A stretch of DNA of 64,000 bases, taken from Fibrivirga algicola. Lineage in GTDB: Bacteria > Bacteroidota > Bacteroidia > Cytophagales > Spirosomataceae. The stretch covers positions 1-64,000 of the forward strand of contig NZ_WAEL01000010.1 in the NCBI RefSeq assembly GCF_011742925.1, written 5' to 3'. Both the position numbers and the translations under genes were made by a program. Numbering within the stretch: the stretch's first letter is position 1; every line of letters starts with the position of its first letter. Under the pieces are notes generated by a model. The model was not told the origin of the DNA. It did no database searches and was given only the letters and a program-made list of their open reading frames with translations. Shown here one piece after another: positions 26,741 to 35,921 of this stretch.

Positions 26741-27808
26741 ATGATGAAAATAGCATTACCCGTACTTGTGTTCTCGGCCCTGTGGTTGGGGCAGGGGTGC
26801 CAGTCGAAAGCCGGTAAAGACCAGACGGCCACCGACAGTACAGTCACTACCACCTCAGAGTCGGCTCCCGTCGATTCCGCCACCACGTTACCTGCCGATA
26901 CGTCGACAACCAAACCCGCCACGACCGACACCACGGCTGCCGCGGGTGCAGCCCTGTCGCCCCTTGATTCGTTGCGAACGATCGGCCCGAAAATCACGGG
27001 TGCGATCCTACCTGGCAAGCGTATTCTGGCGTTCTACGGCAACCCTCACTCAAAAAAGATGGGTATCCTGGGCGAATACCCGAAAGACGAAATGCTCCGC
27101 AAACTCGACCAGCAGGCTATACCCTGGGTTGAGCAGGATTCGGCCAAAACGCCTATCCAGAAAGCGCTGCACCTCGTCGCCATTTCAGCGCAGGGTTCGC
27201 CCGGTAAGAATGGCTATTATAGCATGCGGATGTCAGACAAGACGATTCGCAAAGTCATCCGTTGGTCCGCCGAGCACAATGCAATCTGCTTCCTCGATAT
27301 TCAGGTTGGCCTGGCCCCGCTCGGTCCCGAAATGGAGTTCCTGAAACCTTACATTGAGCTACCCTACGTTCACCTCGGTATCGACCCCGAATTTTCGATG
27401 AAAACGGGTGCTCGTCCAGGGTCGAAAATCGGTACGTACGATGCCGCTGACGTTAATCAGGCTGTGCAGTTTCTGAGCCGTATCGTTAAAGACAAGAAGT
27501 TACCGCCCAAAATTTTGGTTGTGCACCGGTTTACGCGCCGTATGGTGACCAACTACAAAAATATCAAGCTCGACCCGAATGTACAGATCGTGATGCACAT
27601 GGATGGTTGGGGACCGCCGTCACTCAAACGCGACACGTACCATGACTACATTCAGACGGAGCCCGTGCAGTACACCGGTTTCAAGTTGTTTTACAAGAAC
27701 GACCTGAAAAAAGTAGATCTGCGTTCGAAGCATAAAGTGCCGCACCTGATGACCCCGTCGGAAGTGCTGTCACTGACGCCAAAACCGCTCTATATTCAAT
27801 ATCAATAA
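26741..27808 (+). CDS. Lipoprotein of unknown function
   Basis: The protein has 355 residues and begins with a lipoprotein signal (MMKIALPVLVFSALWLGQGC; Cys20). Residues ~25-70 are a low-complexity Thr/Ser/Ala/Asp linker. The globular part starts with GKRILAFYGNPHSKKMGILG and contains ALHLVAISAQGSPGKNGYYS, LDIQVG, HLGIDPEFSM and ILVVHRFTRRMV, alternating strands and helices that could form a TIM-like barrel. I do not recognise the family. It is likely tethered to a membrane facing the periplasm or outside. A small 6-bp stem (26700-26722) precedes it and a 26-bp perfect hairpin follows the stop by 17 bp. Confidence 0.7.
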   Translation: MMKIALPVLVFSALWLGQGCQSKAGKDQTATDSTVTTTSESAPVDSATTLPADTSTTKPATTDTTAAAGAALSPLDSLRTIGPKITGAILPGKRILAFYGNPHSKKMGILGEYPKDEMLRKLDQQAIPWVEQDSAKTPIQKALHLVAISAQGSPGKNGYYSMRMSDKTIRKVIRWSAEHNAICFLDIQVGLAPLGPEMEFLKPYIELPYVHLGIDPEFSMKTGARPGSKIGTYDAADVNQAVQFLSRIVKDKKLPPKILVVHRFTRRMVTNYKNIKLDPNVQIVMHMDGWGPPSLKRDTYHDYIQTEPVQYTGFKLFYKNDLKKVDLRSKHKVPHLMTPSEVLSLTPKPLYIQYQ

Positions 27809-27825
27809 ACCGTACAGCGAGTAAC

Positions 27826-27881
27826 AACGAGCCGGTCTGGGTACGTAACAACTTCTTGTTACGTACCCAGACCGGCTCGTT
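27826..27881. terminator. 26-bp perfect hairpin with CTTC loop
   Basis: Arms 27826-27851 and 27856-27881 are fully complementary (core GAGCCGGTCTGGGTACGTAA). The loop is CTTC and TATA follows. It lies 17 bp after a stop codon. Both arms contain the GGTACGT core, and another AGGTACGT (27887-27894) starts six bases after the stem. Confidence 0.8.
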
Positions 27882-28304
27882 TATATAGGTACGTACCCAG
27901 CTTAGGTGTACTATAGACGCGCATGTAGCCATTGGATAGTCAATCTAATTGTGAGGCCATCTGGTCAACCGTACACCCGATGATAACGGCTACCGCACTA
28001 CTAATGGGTCAACATTGGGCAACCTGACCAACTGGCTGGTCAAGCGTCTGCTTCATTTCTACAGCAAGTAATAAGCAGTTCTTAAACTCTGCCTGTCGAC
28101 ATTATTTGGTAAGCCTGACGATGCATTGTGGAACATTTATTGCGGATTAAAATGGGGAACAGGCTAACGTATCAGGTATACACTACAGATTGATAGTCTG
28201 TATAATTAACTAATTTGTTTGTGTATCAATACTGAGTTTGTTTATCACTATTTTGGTAACTAGTTTGCCCACTTTCCAACCATTCAAAAACACAATAAGG
28301 TATC
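27882..28304. other. Gene-free stretch with one short open frame
   Basis: No recognisable gene is present. A 38-codon stop-to-stop frame at 27955-28071 on the plus strand reads like protein (NGSTLGNLTNWLVKRLLHFY) but has no ATG, GTG or TTG near its 5' end; it may be a gene remnant. The 3' end holds the probable promoter of the metalloprotease. Confidence 0.4.
28237..28267 (+). promoter_or_regulatory. Probable promoter of the metalloprotease gene
   Basis: TTTG at 28237-28240 is followed after 20 bp by TAGTTTG at 28261-28267, close to the Bacteroidota pattern TTTG-N19-TAnnTTTG (one base shorter in the -7 box). The expected transcript start is about 30 bp before the ATG. Confidence 0.4.
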
Positions 28305-30677
28305 ATGAAACACCGCTTTACTCGCTTACATCTAGTGCAGTGGCTTCTTTTAAGTTTACTGACTGTTGGTCTTATAACTCCCGGTTTTGCGCAGCGGGGA
28401 GTAGCAAAATGGTTGAACGAAGTACGTCCGGGGCATACGTTCGAAACCGAAACGCCATTTCTGGGTGGTACACCCTACCGACAGAACCAGCAGACACTGA
28501 GTGATGGTACGCTCTTGCGCCTCAACCAGGGAACACTGAATCGGCTGATAAACAGCCCCCGCCCAACTATGTTACTGGTGTTGCCGGTGGCAGGAGACAC
28601 GCCCCTGAAACTTGAGCTGGCCCGCGTCGACGTCACCTCCGACGATTTTGCGCTGGGTACGTTAGGGGTAAACTCACAGCAGGATATCGATTATAAAGGT
28701 GGCGTACACTACCGGGGTATTGTGCAGGGCGACGAAAATTCAGCCGTGTCGATCAGCCTGTTCGACGGTGAACTGATGGGCATGATTGCCACCGCCAAAG
28801 GCAATTACGTACTGGGGAAACTCGGAGACAAATCCGATGACCATCTGCTGTATAACGACAAAGACTTAAAAGTGCCATCGGGCTTCAGCTGTAGTGCGCA
28901 GGATAAAGATGTTCCGAGCGGTGGTCGTCTTGGAAGTAGTGGGATCGCCTGTAAGACCGTGACGGTCTATTTTGAGTGCGATTACCAGTTGTACCTCGAT
29001 AAGGGGTCGAACGTGACTAACGTAACCAATTATGTGACGGGCTTCTTCAACCAGGTTGCCACGCTGTATCAGAATGAGAACATAGACATTCAGATCTCGC
29101 AGATCAATGTGTATACCTCAGCTGATCCGTACGTTTCCTATACCACTACCAGTAATGTACTCAGTGCCTTCAGAACGCGTACTGGCACAAATTATAATGG
29201 AACATTGGCTCATTTCCTGTCGACTCGTAGCCTTGGCGGCGGTGTTGCCTACCTGGATGTGCTCTGCAATAAATCGTATGGCTTTGGGGTCAGCCAGATC
29301 TACAACAGCTATCAGGCGGTGCCAACTTATTCCTGGACAGTAGAGGTGGTGACCCATGAACTGGGCCATAATTTCGGATCGAACCACACGCAGTGGTGTG
29401 GCTGGACCGGTGGGGCACTCGACAATTGCTATACCACAGAGGGGGGGTGCCCGGCCGGGCCAGCTCCAACCAATGGCGGCACTATTATGAGCTACTGCCA
29501 CCTGACTTCCACCGGAATTAATTTTGTAAACGGGTTTGGCTCTCAGCCTGGCAACGTGATCCGGCAGCGGCTGGTGAATGCCTCGTGCGTAGCGGCAACG
29601 GCAACGGGAGCTGGACCTACTGGTCTGACAACCAGCGGTATTGGTAGCGCATCGGCAATCGTGAATTGGGTGGCCGTGCCCAATGCTACTCAGTATTCAG
29701 TCGAGTATAAACTCAGCAGTAGTGCTACCTGGCTTAGTGCAGGTACGACAGCGGCAGCTACGCTGTCGATCAGCGGGCTATTGTCGGGGCAAACCTACGA
29801 CTGGCATGTTAAAGCCGATTGTTCCGCTTTTTCAGCCACAGCTTCGTTCACTACTGAGGGGGCAGGTACGTGCAATGCACCGATCAATCTGGTCACAACT
29901 ACGCTTGCTACCACATCGGCAACGCTGGCCTGGAGCGCCGTGACCGGTGCTAGCAGCTATACGGTTCAGTACAAAGCCTCGTCGGCCAGTGCCTGGACCA
30001 CAATAGGCCCCATCATTAGTGCATCGCAGGCGCTTACGGGCTTACAGGCGGGAACTGCTTATCAATGGCAGGTAAAAGCCAACTGTTCGGGGTATTCGGC
30101 AATCGTGAACTTTACTACCAATGCGACTAACTGTGCCGCCCCTACTGGATTGACTACCAGCAATCTACTGGCTACGTCGGCCGGTCTTTCCTGGACCGCG
30201 ATTCCGGGTGCGGCCAATTACACGGTACAGTATAAGCTGTCGTCGGCCAAAAAATGGACCACCAGCCCCGCAACTACCAGCGCTACTTATACACTGACGG
30301 GGCTTACACGGAGCAGTATCTACCAGTGGAAAGTAAAGGCCAACTGCTCGGCATATTCGGCCACAGTCCAGTTTGCCACGCCAGCCGCGCTGATTAACCA
30401 ACTGGCTGATAGCGGAGAAATTAGTAAAAACAATGGGTTCCTGCTTTACCCGAACCCGGTTGGGCCGATTATGAATGCTCAGGTTACTAATGCAGAAGAA
30501 GTGGGCGGTGCAGCTACCTACAGTATATATGATGCAAAAGGCGTGCTCAAACTTACGCAGCGTATGAACCGGGTAAGCGAGCAGATCGACGTATCGGCCT
30601 TACCAACGGGTCTATACATCATTCGTATGGTTGGTAAGTCAGGCCGGACAATTAGTCGTCAGTTTATTAAGCAGTAA
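28305..30677 (+). CDS. Secreted reprolysin-like metalloprotease with FN3 repeats and T9SS tail
   Basis: The protein has 790 residues. It starts with a signal peptide (about 1-30, ending PGFAQ). A propeptide-like region leads to the catalytic domain, with the metzincin zinc site HELGHNFGSNH starting at residue 351 and the Met-turn IMSYC at about 394-398. Cysteines near the site (WCGW, DNCY, GGCP) suggest disulfides, as in M12B enzymes. Three fibronectin type III-like domains of ~90 residues follow (each with a Y.V.YK...W pattern and Y.W.VKA.CS). The last ~80 residues (FLLYPNPVGP ... GLYIIRMVGKSG) are a T9SS type A sorting domain. It should be released or surface-anchored. The stop codon lies inside a 36-bp hairpin. 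Confidence 0.9.
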   Translation: MKHRFTRLHLVQWLLLSLLTVGLITPGFAQRGVAKWLNEVRPGHTFETETPFLGGTPYRQNQQTLSDGTLLRLNQGTLNRLINSPRPTMLLVLPVAGDTPLKLELARVDVTSDDFALGTLGVNSQQDIDYKGGVHYRGIVQGDENSAVSISLFDGELMGMIATAKGNYVLGKLGDKSDDHLLYNDKDLKVPSGFSCSAQDKDVPSGGRLGSSGIACKTVTVYFECDYQLYLDKGSNVTNVTNYVTGFFNQVATLYQNENIDIQISQINVYTSADPYVSYTTTSNVLSAFRTRTGTNYNGTLAHFLSTRSLGGGVAYLDVLCNKSYGFGVSQIYNSYQAVPTYSWTVEVVTHELGHNFGSNHTQWCGWTGGALDNCYTTEGGCPAGPAPTNGGTIMSYCHLTSTGINFVNGFGSQPGNVIRQRLVNASCVAATATGAGPTGLTTSGIGSASAIVNWVAVPNATQYSVEYKLSSSATWLSAGTTAAATLSISGLLSGQTYDWHVKADCSAFSATASFTTEGAGTCNAPINLVTTTLATTSATLAWSAVTGASSYTVQYKASSASAWTTIGPIISASQALTGLQAGTAYQWQVKANCSGYSAIVNFTTNATNCAAPTGLTTSNLLATSAGLSWTAIPGAANYTVQYKLSSAKKWTTSPATTSATYTLTGLTRSSIYQWKVKANCSAYSATVQFATPAALINQLADSGEISKNNGFLLYPNPVGPIMNAQVTNAEEVGGAATYSIYDAKGVLKLTQRMNRVSEQIDVSALPTGLYIIRMVGKSGRTISRQFIKQ

Positions 30678-30750
30678 ACTAGTCTGGTACGCAACAAAAA
30701 GGCCCAAACCACATGGTTTGGACCTTTTTGTTGCGTACCAGACTAGTTTA
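30675..30750. terminator. 36-bp hairpin that includes a stop codon
   Basis: Arms 30675-30710 and 30715-30750 pair with one mismatch; the loop is ACAT. The TAA stop of the metalloprotease is the first triplet of the left arm. The inner part (AGGCCCAAACC/GGTTTGGACCTTTTTG) has the GC-stem plus T-run of an intrinsic terminator. The remaining gap to 30937 shows nothing else I can name. Confidence 0.8.
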
Positions 30751-30937
30751 CGGAGTTAGCCAGATCAATTTTTGGCTGCCTCACGTCTACGACCGGTCTG
30801 CTGGGGTACTTGCGGTAAGCTATATCGTATAAATCACGTTGCCATTTATCACAAAAAGTTGTCTGTGGGCCGTGTAGGCCGTAGATTGTGCTGCTTTTTG
30901 GTGTGTTTGCCCAATAAATCAATACAATCCGTTCTAT

Positions 30938-32581
30938 ATGAATAGAAGAAACTTCATCAACCTATCTGGACTGGGCGTGGGGGGCTTACTAGTCGGTAGC
31001 ATACCCGTTTACGGGAGCACCGTATCGGTTGAGCAACTGCTGGAACCCGGAGTGGATGTGGCCACAAAAAAACGGCTGGCCGACATTGCGCTGAACGCGG
31101 CCAAAAGCCGGGGGGCGTCGTATACCGACGTTCGGATTGGCCGCTACCTGCAACAGTACGTGTTTACCCGTGAGAAGCAGGTGCAGAACATCAGCAACGC
31201 CGAATCGTTCGGGGTAGGTATTCGGGTCATTGCCAATGGGACCTGGGGCTTTTCGGCTACCAGCGACGTAACGCCCGAAGGCATTGCCAAATGTGCCGAG
31301 ACGGCCGTAGCTATTGCCAAAGCCAACTCGAAAATTCAGACTGAGCCGGTGGTGCTGGCCCCGCAAAAAGGCGTTGGCGAGGTGTCGTGGAAAACACCCA
31401 TCAAGAAAAATGCATTCGCCATTCCGGTTAAAGAGAAAATTGATTTGTTGCTGCGGACTAACAATGCGGCGCTGGAGAACGGGGCGGGTTTTGTGACCTC
31501 AAACCTGTTCATGATCAACGAACAGAAGTACTTTGCGTCGACAGATGGGTCGTACATCGATCAGGACGTACACCGCATCTGGCCTACGTTTACCGTAACG
31601 GCAGTTGATCGGGCGGCTGGTAAATTTAAAACCCGCGACGCCCTGAGTTCACCAATGGGGATGGGCTACGAATACCTGGACGGATTGGCGTCGGAGAAGA
31701 TACCTGGTCCCAACGGACTGGTTGGTTACCGCAACTCGTACGACATTGTTGAAGATGCCACCCTGGCGGCGAAGCAGGCGAAGCAGAAAATGACCGCCAA
31801 GACGGTTGCGGCTGGTAAATATGACTTGGTGCTCGACCCGAACCACCTCGGCCTGACGATCCATGAATCGGTTGGTCACCCGACCGAGTTGGACCGGGTA
31901 CTAGGCTATGAAGCCAACTACGCAGGTACGTCGTTTGCCACACTCGACAAATGGAAAACGAAGTCGTTCAAGTACGGTAGCGATCTGGTTAACATCGTGG
32001 CCGATAAAAAGCAACCCAACTCCCTGGGCATGGTTGGCTACGACGACGAGGGCGTACCCGCAAAAGAATGGAACCTGATCAAGAACGGAGTGCTGGTAAA
32101 TTATCAGGCCATCCGCGATCAGGTGTCTATCCTGGGCGAGAAAGAGTCGAATGGCTGCTGCTATGCCGACAACTGGGATTCAGTGCAGTTCCAGCGGATG
32201 CCCAACGTATCGCTGCAGCCCAGTACCGAGAAGCGTTCGGTCATTGATATGATCAAGGGTGTTGAAAAAGGCATTTATATCATTGGTCGCGGGTCATATT
32301 CGATCGATCAGCAGCGGTACAACTTCCAGTTTGGCGGTCAGCTCTTCTACGAAATAAAGAATGGCGAAGTGGTCGGTATGCTCGACGATGTGGCGTATCA
32401 GGCCAACACGCAGGAGTTTTGGAACTCGTGCGTACAGCTTTGCGATAAAGACGATTACCGCCTGTTCGGGTCGTTCTTCGATGGGAAAGGCCAGCCTTCG
32501 CAGGTAAGCGCCGTTTCACACGGAAGTCCTACTACCCGCTTCAACGGTGTCAACGTGATCAATACCGGACGGAAAATCTAA
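30938..32581 (+). CDS. TldD-like metallopeptidase, copy 1, with Tat-like signal
   Basis: The protein has 547 residues. TldD proteins are zinc peptidases working with TldE (PmbA). The zinc motif is HESVGH at 309-314 within LTIHESVGHPTELDRVLGYE. The body is typical: SYTDVRIGRYLQQYVFTREKQVQ, GVGIRVIANGTWGFS, KYDLVLDPNHLG, and a C-terminal QRYNFQFGGQLFYEIKNGEVVGML. Unlike E. coli TldD, it begins with MNRRNFINLSGLGVGGLLVG, a twin-Arg motif plus hydrophobic stretch, so export through Tat is likely. It is followed 110 bp later by a TldE-like gene. Copies 2 and 3 lie downstream. The natural substrate is unknown. Confidence 0.9.
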   Translation: MNRRNFINLSGLGVGGLLVGSIPVYGSTVSVEQLLEPGVDVATKKRLADIALNAAKSRGASYTDVRIGRYLQQYVFTREKQVQNISNAESFGVGIRVIANGTWGFSATSDVTPEGIAKCAETAVAIAKANSKIQTEPVVLAPQKGVGEVSWKTPIKKNAFAIPVKEKIDLLLRTNNAALENGAGFVTSNLFMINEQKYFASTDGSYIDQDVHRIWPTFTVTAVDRAAGKFKTRDALSSPMGMGYEYLDGLASEKIPGPNGLVGYRNSYDIVEDATLAAKQAKQKMTAKTVAAGKYDLVLDPNHLGLTIHESVGHPTELDRVLGYEANYAGTSFATLDKWKTKSFKYGSDLVNIVADKKQPNSLGMVGYDDEGVPAKEWNLIKNGVLVNYQAIRDQVSILGEKESNGCCYADNWDSVQFQRMPNVSLQPSTEKRSVIDMIKGVEKGIYIIGRGSYSIDQQRYNFQFGGQLFYEIKNGEVVGMLDDVAYQANTQEFWNSCVQLCDKDDYRLFGSFFDGKGQPSQVSAVSHGSPTTRFNGVNVINTGRKI

Positions 32582-32589
32582 ACAGTATG

Positions 32590-32640
32590 CCATAGAGCTA
32601 CCCGGAGATGCACAGAGCTACGCAGAGATCTAAAAAAATC
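32590..32640 (+). repeat. Dispersed repeat related to 51234-51317
   Basis: AGAGCTACCCGGAGATGCAC and the following CAGAGCTACGCAGAGATCT resemble the element at 51234 (AGAGCTGCCGGGAGATCCAC, then ACAGGTACACAGAAATCT). The two match at roughly three quarters of ~38 positions. It lies between tldD copy 1 and tldE copy 1. Confidence 0.5.
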
Positions 32641-32691
32641 GTTGTGTAGGTCGGCTACCTCCAGGTAACCCGTGGCCCAATTTCTATCAAC

Positions 32692-34038
32692 ATGGCTATT
32701 TTAAGCAAAGAGGAAGCAAAAAAGATAATCGACAAGGTGTTGAGTTACGCCAAGGCGGACGAAACAGCCGTTAGTGTGTCGGGTGGGCGCACAGGTAACA
32801 TCCGGTATGCGCGCAACTCGGTGTCGACGAGTGGCGAAAGCAATAACCTGGCACTGGCGGTAACATCGGTCTATGGCAAGCGGTCTGGTACGGCAACCAT
32901 CAATGAGTTTGATGATGCTTCGCTGGAAAAAACCGTTCGTCGGGCTGAGGAGATTGCCCAACTGGCTCCCGAAAATCCGGAATACATGCCGATGCTGGGG
33001 CCACAGACGTACCTGACGACGAATCCCTATTCGGAAAACACCGCTAAAATTGATCCTGAATATAGGGCTAAGGCGGCGTTCGACAGTCTTGATCCCTGCC
33101 GGAAGAAGAACCTGACGGCCGCTGGCTATCTGGAGGATTCGACCGGATTTTCAGCGATTGGAAACAGCAAAGGGCTGTTTGCATACAACAAAGGTACCTC
33201 GGTCGATTTTACGATTACGGTCCGCACGGCCGATGGGCTGGGCTCTGGTTACGCCATCCGCGATGTGACTGACGTATCGAAGCTCAGCACGAAAGAGGCT
33301 ACCGAGATTGCCATGCAGAAAGCCCTGGCGTCGGTGAGCGCCAAGGCGCTGGAGCCCGGTAAATACACGGTTATTCTGGAGCCTGCCGCTTCGGTTGATC
33401 TGCTGCAAAACATGATGGGTAGTATGGACGCCCGGAATGCCGACGAAGGACGCAGTTTCCTCAGCAAGAAGGGGGGCGGCACTCGGCTGGGCGAAAAGCT
33501 ATTCGATGAGCGCGTAACGATTTATTCGGACCCGACAAACCCTGAAATTCCAACGTCGGCCTTTGGCGGTGGCGGCGGTGGTCGTGGGGGCGGAGGTGCC
33601 GACGGCCGTCCGCAGGAGAAAGTAACCTGGGTCGACAAGGGTGTTGTGAAGAATATGTACTACTCACGCTATTGGGCCGACAAAAAAGGCGTGAAGGCGA
33701 TTCCACCGCCGGGTGCGTTTATCATGGCTGGCGGCTCCCAGTCGCTACTGGATTTGATCAAGAGTACGGAGAAAGGGATTTTGGTGACGCGCCTGTGGTA
33801 CATCCGGGCCGTTGACCCCCAAACGTTGCTCTACACCGGCCTTACCCGCGACGGGACGTTCTACATCGAGAATGGTCAGATCAAATTCCCGGTGAAGAAC
33901 TTCCGCTTCAACGAAAGTCCGGTCATCATGCTGAATAACCTGGAAGCGATGGGTAAGCCCGTACGCATCAGCGGTAACCTAGTGCCGCCGCTGAAAATCC
34001 GTGACTTCACGTTTAGTAGTTTGTCAGACGCGGTATAG
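32692..34038 (+). CDS. TldE/PmbA-like protein, copy 1
   Basis: The protein has 448 residues. TldE is the non-metal-binding partner of TldD, and this copy lacks an HExxxH site. Family segments are GNIRYARNSVSTSGE, YGKRSGTATINEFDDASLEKTVRRAEE, ENPEYMPMLGPQTYL, ALEPGKYTVILEPAA, and RLWYIRAVDPQTLLYTGLTRDGTFYIENG. It has no signal peptide, whereas all three TldD copies do. An insertion of about 20 residues near 288-303 is almost all glycine and arginine (FGGGGGGRGGGGADGR); copy 2 lacks it. It follows tldD copy 1 by 110 bp and probably forms a heterodimer with one of the TldD proteins. Confidence 0.9.
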   Translation: MAILSKEEAKKIIDKVLSYAKADETAVSVSGGRTGNIRYARNSVSTSGESNNLALAVTSVYGKRSGTATINEFDDASLEKTVRRAEEIAQLAPENPEYMPMLGPQTYLTTNPYSENTAKIDPEYRAKAAFDSLDPCRKKNLTAAGYLEDSTGFSAIGNSKGLFAYNKGTSVDFTITVRTADGLGSGYAIRDVTDVSKLSTKEATEIAMQKALASVSAKALEPGKYTVILEPAASVDLLQNMMGSMDARNADEGRSFLSKKGGGTRLGEKLFDERVTIYSDPTNPEIPTSAFGGGGGGRGGGGADGRPQEKVTWVDKGVVKNMYYSRYWADKKGVKAIPPPGAFIMAGGSQSLLDLIKSTEKGILVTRLWYIRAVDPQTLLYTGLTRDGTFYIENGQIKFPVKNFRFNESPVIMLNNLEAMGKPVRISGNLVPPLKIRDFTFSSLSDAV

Positions 34039-34057
34039 TTGCTGACGCGAATGCAGA

Positions 34058-34079
34058 GACCGGTCCGCCGGTGCGGCAA
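34058..34079 (+). repeat. GC-rich repeat CGGTCCGCCGGTGCGG, copy 1
   Basis: CGGTCCGCCGGTGCGG occurs here and, identically, inside both arms of the hairpin at 58718-58817. It lies between tldE copy 1 and tldD copy 2, in DNA with no gene. Confidence 0.55.
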
Positions 34080-34184
34080 AATAGTGCGTCTCTACGCCGG
34101 TTCAAACGCATAGTTGATGTCTATGCCGCTGGGTGGATGTCCTATCAGAACCGTTCTCAACTTACACTGTCAACTATCAAACCA

Positions 34185-35825
34185 ATGAACCGCCGCGATT
34201 TTAACCAATTATTCGGCATGGGTGCCGCTGGCATATTGATGCCTACCGTCCCTGCCTTTGCTCATTCTGTTTCGCCCGAAGCGCTGCTTGAACCAGGCAT
34301 CGATGTGGCGATGAAAAAACGCCTGGCCGATGCCGGTCTAAACGCCGCCAAAGCGATGGGCGCCACCTACTCGGATGTCCGTATTGGCCGGTATCTGAAC
34401 CAGTCGGTGCTCACGCGTGAGAATCGGGTGCAGGGTATCATCAACACCGTATCCTACGGGGTGGGTATTCGGGTGATTGTCAACGGGTGCTGGGGCTTTG
34501 CGGCTGTAGCCAATCCGAAAGACGAAGCCACCGTTGCCAAGTGCGCCGCCACGGCCGTATCCATTGCCAAAGCCAACGCACGCCTGCTGACCGAGCCCGT
34601 TCAACTGGCTCCGCAGAAAGGCTACGGCGAAGTAAGCTGGAAGGCGCCGATCAAGCGAAATGCGTTTGAAGTGCCCATTAAAGAGAAAGTGGACCTGCTG
34701 TTGACAGCCAATGCCGCAGCGATGAAAAACGGGGCCAACTTCGTGAACTCGGTGCTGTTCATGGTCAATGAGCAGAAGTACATTGCTACCAGCGATGGCA
34801 CCTATGCCGATCAGGACATTCACCGGATTGGGCCGAGCTTCAACGTAACGGCCGTTGATACGCAGAGCGGTAAGTTCTCGACCCGTAACTCGCTGAGCTC
34901 ACCCATGGGCATGGGCTACGATTACATGCAGACCAACCCGAGCGATAAAGTCGGCGGCGTGACAACCCGGTACAAAATGGGGTACGACATGCTGGAAGAC
35001 ATCACCCTGGCGGCTAAACAGGCTAAGGAAAAATTAACCGCCAAGTCAGTCGAAGCCGGTAAGTACGATCTGGTACTCGACCCCAGTCACCTCTGGCTGA
35101 CCATCCACGAGTCGGTAGGTCACCCGCTGGAGCTGGACCGCGTGCTGGGCTACGAGGCCAACTACGCAGGTACGTCCTTTGCTACGCTGGAGAAACTCCA
35201 GTCGAAGAATTTCGCCTATGGTAGCAAGGAGGTAACGTTGATAGCCGACAAACGGCAGGAGGGTTCACTGGGTGCCGTTGGGTATGACGACGAAGGTGTG
35301 GGCACCAAGCAATGGGATTTGGTGAAAGATGGTATTCTGGTAAACTACCAGGCCATTCGCGACCAGGCACACATCATTGGCGAGAAAGAGTCGCATGGCT
35401 GTTGCTACGCCGACAACTGGAGTTCGGTACAGTTTCAGCGCATGCCCAACGTATCGCTGGCGGCCGGAAAAACGCCGCTGTCGGTCGAAAACATGATCAA
35501 AGACGTCAAGAAGGGCATTTATATTATTGGCGATGGGTCGTTCTCGATCGATCAGCAGCGGTATAACTTCCAGTTTGGTGGCCAGCTCTTCTATGAAATC
35601 AAGAACGGGGAAATCGTCGGTATGCTCAAAGACGTAGCGTATCAGGCTAATACCCGCGAATTCTGGAACTCCTGCTCGGCCGTTTGCGATCAGAGCGATT
35701 ACCGCCTGGGTGGTGCCTTCAACGACGGTAAGGGTCAGCCTTCACAGTCGAGTGCGGTGTCACACGGCAGCGCTACGGCCCGCTTCAATGGAGTGAACGT
35801 GATCAACACAGCGAGGAAGATTTAA
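34185..35825 (+). CDS. TldD-like metallopeptidase, copy 2, with Tat-like signal
   Basis: The protein has 546 residues from ATG 34185 (MNRRDFNQLFGMGAAGILMP); the frame opens upstream at 34071, but the twin-Arg start is the better one and matches copies 1 and 3. The zinc motif HESVGH lies at 308-313 in LWLTIHESVGHPLELDRVLG. Most of the sequence parallels copy 3 closely (for example KGYGEVSWKAPIK, SAGKYDLVLDPSHLW-type region, SLAAGKTPLSVENMIKDVKKG). It has no TldE gene directly after it: a hairpin and a toxin-antitoxin-like pair follow instead. Its partner TldE would have to be shared. Confidence 0.9.
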   Translation: MNRRDFNQLFGMGAAGILMPTVPAFAHSVSPEALLEPGIDVAMKKRLADAGLNAAKAMGATYSDVRIGRYLNQSVLTRENRVQGIINTVSYGVGIRVIVNGCWGFAAVANPKDEATVAKCAATAVSIAKANARLLTEPVQLAPQKGYGEVSWKAPIKRNAFEVPIKEKVDLLLTANAAAMKNGANFVNSVLFMVNEQKYIATSDGTYADQDIHRIGPSFNVTAVDTQSGKFSTRNSLSSPMGMGYDYMQTNPSDKVGGVTTRYKMGYDMLEDITLAAKQAKEKLTAKSVEAGKYDLVLDPSHLWLTIHESVGHPLELDRVLGYEANYAGTSFATLEKLQSKNFAYGSKEVTLIADKRQEGSLGAVGYDDEGVGTKQWDLVKDGILVNYQAIRDQAHIIGEKESHGCCYADNWSSVQFQRMPNVSLAAGKTPLSVENMIKDVKKGIYIIGDGSFSIDQQRYNFQFGGQLFYEIKNGEIVGMLKDVAYQANTREFWNSCSAVCDQSDYRLGGAFNDGKGQPSQSSAVSHGSATARFNGVNVINTARKI

Positions 35826-35832
35826 ACGAGTA

Positions 35833-35910
35833 GACTGTTTTCCGTTTACTGCCGCGTTGGCAATGCACAATACCGTGAATGAGCCGCTCGCTGGTAAACG
35901 GGAAACAGTC
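35833..35910. terminator. 17-bp stem after tldD copy 2
   Basis: GACTGTTTTCCGTTTAC (35833-35849) pairs with GTAAACGGGAAACAGTC (35894-35910) with one G-U pair; loop of 44 nt. It separates tldD copy 2 from the toxin-like pair. Confidence 0.6.
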
Positions 35911-35921
35911 CACTCACTTTT

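Noticed and set aside
34058-34180. A tRNA or other structured RNA gene in the gap before tldD copy 2
   Set aside because: GC-rich palindromic bits are present, but no cloverleaf, CCA end or conserved tRNA boxes could be found.
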